Source: Carex sylvatica
Taxonomy: Eukaryota > Streptophyta > Magnoliopsida > Poales > Cyperaceae
Length of the DNA: 64,000 bases
Direction: 5' to 3'
NCBI GenBank assembly: GCA_964058845.1
Contig: CAXKVR010000128.1
Location: 279,825 to 343,824, forward strand
The notes under the pieces are model-generated. The model searched no databases. It had not been told where the DNA came from and saw only the letters and a program-made list of their open reading frames with translations. This document shows positions 58,844 to 64,000 of the stretch, in pieces. The number at the start of each line of letters is the position of its first letter. Position 1 is the first letter of the stretch. A program made the translations under genes and the position numbers.

Positions 58844-60777
58844 GAAATTCTACTGAATAAATTTTGTGTATATTTAAAATTAAGAAAATTCATTCTATTT
58901 TCTTCTTCTAAAAAAAAAAAATTAATTTGCAACACCATAACAGTATGGTCTATTAACATAAATTCTGACAAATGACTCTACCTTTCTGTTTTTTATGTAG
59001 ACTATTTGATTTTTTCTAATATTTCATTGAAATTTTTTACAAATATATAAAATAATGAATCCAGAAACTTCAGAATTTTAATCTCTTTATGGAAACATCT
59101 TTTAAAATATAGAATAAAGTTATTTCCTAAATGTTTTTGACTATTTTTCTATAAAAAAATATCATAGTGAGTATTATTTCCATAATTCATGAAATATTTA
59201 AATCAATAATTAAATAATACATGCATGCTTGATCATGTAAAACTCAACTCTCTACAAATACAAAACTTACCCTCTTCTCTCTACAGATGCAAAAACAGTG
59301 CATCGCGTCACAAAAAATGTCAATATGTATGAGGCAATAAAGAAGTAAAATAAAATTCACTCTTAATAATAAAAAAAAAAATGAAAAGACACTTTTTAAA
59401 AAAAAAATTATAACTATTTCAATTATGAGATCTTCACACATGTATTATGTATACATGTGAAAGCAAACGGGTCGGAATCTAGCTAAAGCGTATATAGTAT
59501 TTTTTTTATTTTTTATTTTTTCCGTTGTTGCAATTCTATGTGCCTTCATTTAATTATCATTTGTTAAATTATTTTTAAAGAGGAGGGTTAAAATGCCTCT
59601 ATTTTTTGTCTCTATCATACTTCTATTTTTAAAAACTTAAATAACTCAAAGTTTAAAACTTAAACGTCAAAATAAAATCGTTAGATGTGATCTATGTTAT
59701 TTTCTCTATGTGCCCATAAAAAATTATCACATTTTTATTTTGCCTTCATGTGAATTAATAAGTTAAAAAATCAACGTCTAGAAATTATTCACATTAGTAT
59801 ACATTTTTACAAGCTCAAAATGACAACCAAAACAAAGTTGAAATGCCAGAATATTTACACGTGCATAGATAAAATGATGTAGTTCATATCCAACGGTTTT
59901 ATTGTGAATTTTAAGATTTAAATTTTGGATTATTAAAGTTTTTAAAAATGGAGGCATAATGGAGGCACAAAAAATGGAGGCATTTGAACCCTCCTCATTT
60001 TTAAAATGTATGTATTTATATATAGTTTAAAATAAAATATTATGAATACAATCAAATTAATTATTGTTCACAACATAAAAATTGTATATAATAAATATTT
60101 ATTTACATTTAACTTATATAACTTTCAGATACTGATGATATACACTTATATTGTTTAATCTCTCACCATTTTTTTTTAACTCATTAACCTCCCAAATCAT
60201 ATGTATGGATCAAAAACACATTGGATTCAATTATATAAAATTTTTGTGTTGTATTTTAAGGTCAAAAACCCCAGTTCCTAAAATCTGAGCTTTGATTAAC
60301 GCATTAAAAATTGTTTTAGTTTACTACAGTAGTATTTCGCAACTTAAAAAAGTTCATTATTTTTTTCTAAAGGAAAAAAAAAAACATGATTGCTATATTA
60401 CACAGCTAATCTTGTTTACATCAAAGCGTAATTATATAAGAACAGACAACTACAAATATTTCAATTAATTTACAGGATCAAATCAGAGTTTGCAATTACA
60501 TGATTCTTCTTCTATTCAACGGGGGAAACAAAACCCAAGCTACAAGCTACACAACCTCCTGCTCATTTTCTCATGAATGATGAATACCAGTAATACCAGT
60601 TAACTGTCATGTTTTTAATTCCGACAACCGAGATTTGAACAGCAGGGTACAAAATAGCCTTCTTATGTCTTCACATGCCGGAGTAATCAGCTCGAGTCAA
60701 TAACGTAGAATACAAAGAAAATTCTACATCCTCCTCATTTCTTTTCTCTAAGAATTTAAATAATATTTATTTTCGAC
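58844..60777. other. AT-rich spacer downstream of the beta-amylase gene
   Basis: No gene found. Contains a purine-poor, strongly AT-rich run, with 'AATGGAGGCA' repeated at 59945-59985. The 3' UTR of the beta-amylase gene presumably occupies the right end. Confidence 0.4.
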
Positions 60778-63900
<3,123 letters not shown>

Positions 63901-64000
63901 CTAATATTCAAAACCAAAAAAGAAAAGAAAAGAGAAAGTAGAACGTTAAGTCTCCAGAAATCTTCTGATTCAATTGAGTTGACGAATGAACAGGTAGGTG

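Overview
The window is nuclear DNA of a flowering plant. Every real gene is split by GT-AG introns, the gene families are plant families (SAC1/FRA7-type phosphoinositide phosphatase, BAM7/BAM8-type beta-amylase-like protein, UGT87-type glycosyltransferase, LigB/DODA-type extradiol dioxygenase, a plant zinc alcohol dehydrogenase), and the intergenic DNA is AT-rich and packed with Copia elements, MITEs, hAT and Mutator-like elements and SINEs. I could not assign a species or family.

Layout. 1-2743: decayed 3' half of a Copia element with its 3' LTR. 3732-4995 (+): three-exon LigB/DODA-like dioxygenase, apparently intact. Its upstream and first two-thirds are repeated in inverted orientation at about 12.8-14.2 kb and 17.6-17.8 kb, where only exon 2 survives. 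A 3.3-kb Mutator-type element (14202-17548) splits that second copy. Between the copies lie a broken gene of unknown family (7844-8326), a tandem array of hairpins (9597-9910) and other repeats. 17875-21821 (-): eight-exon alcohol dehydrogenase with a hAT element and a truncated MITE in its introns. 22-28 kb: no genes, several DNA-transposon remnants. 28832-35177 (-): UGT87-type pseudogene whose second exon is cut by a nearly complete, young Copia element (29658-34541). 35.4-37.6 kb: three Mutator-type elements, one nested in another. 38-42 kb: repeats only.

42155-52987 (-): 16-exon SAC1/FRA7-type gene whose exons all join in phase. Its introns hold two complete MITEs, a GC-rich tandem repeat and an inverted-repeat-bounded segment carrying a piece of plastid ndhF. 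53.9-58.8 kb: a nested MITE pair, a 1.5-kb solo LTR and a 1.3-kb hAT-like element. 60778 to the right edge (-): last six exons of a BAM7/BAM8-type beta-amylase-like gene; its N-terminal part is outside the window.

The genes do not form a pathway or cluster. They are ordinary dispersed plant genes (vacuolar/Golgi phosphoinositide turnover, starch/brassinosteroid-linked regulation, redox metabolism, small-molecule glycosylation). The most unusual signals are structural: a tandem array in which hairpin arms change in a compensating way from unit to unit, transposon insertions whose empty sites can be read from a duplicate elsewhere in the same window, and a plastid fragment framed by inverted repeats inside an intron. 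All calls are from reading the sequence; no database search was run.
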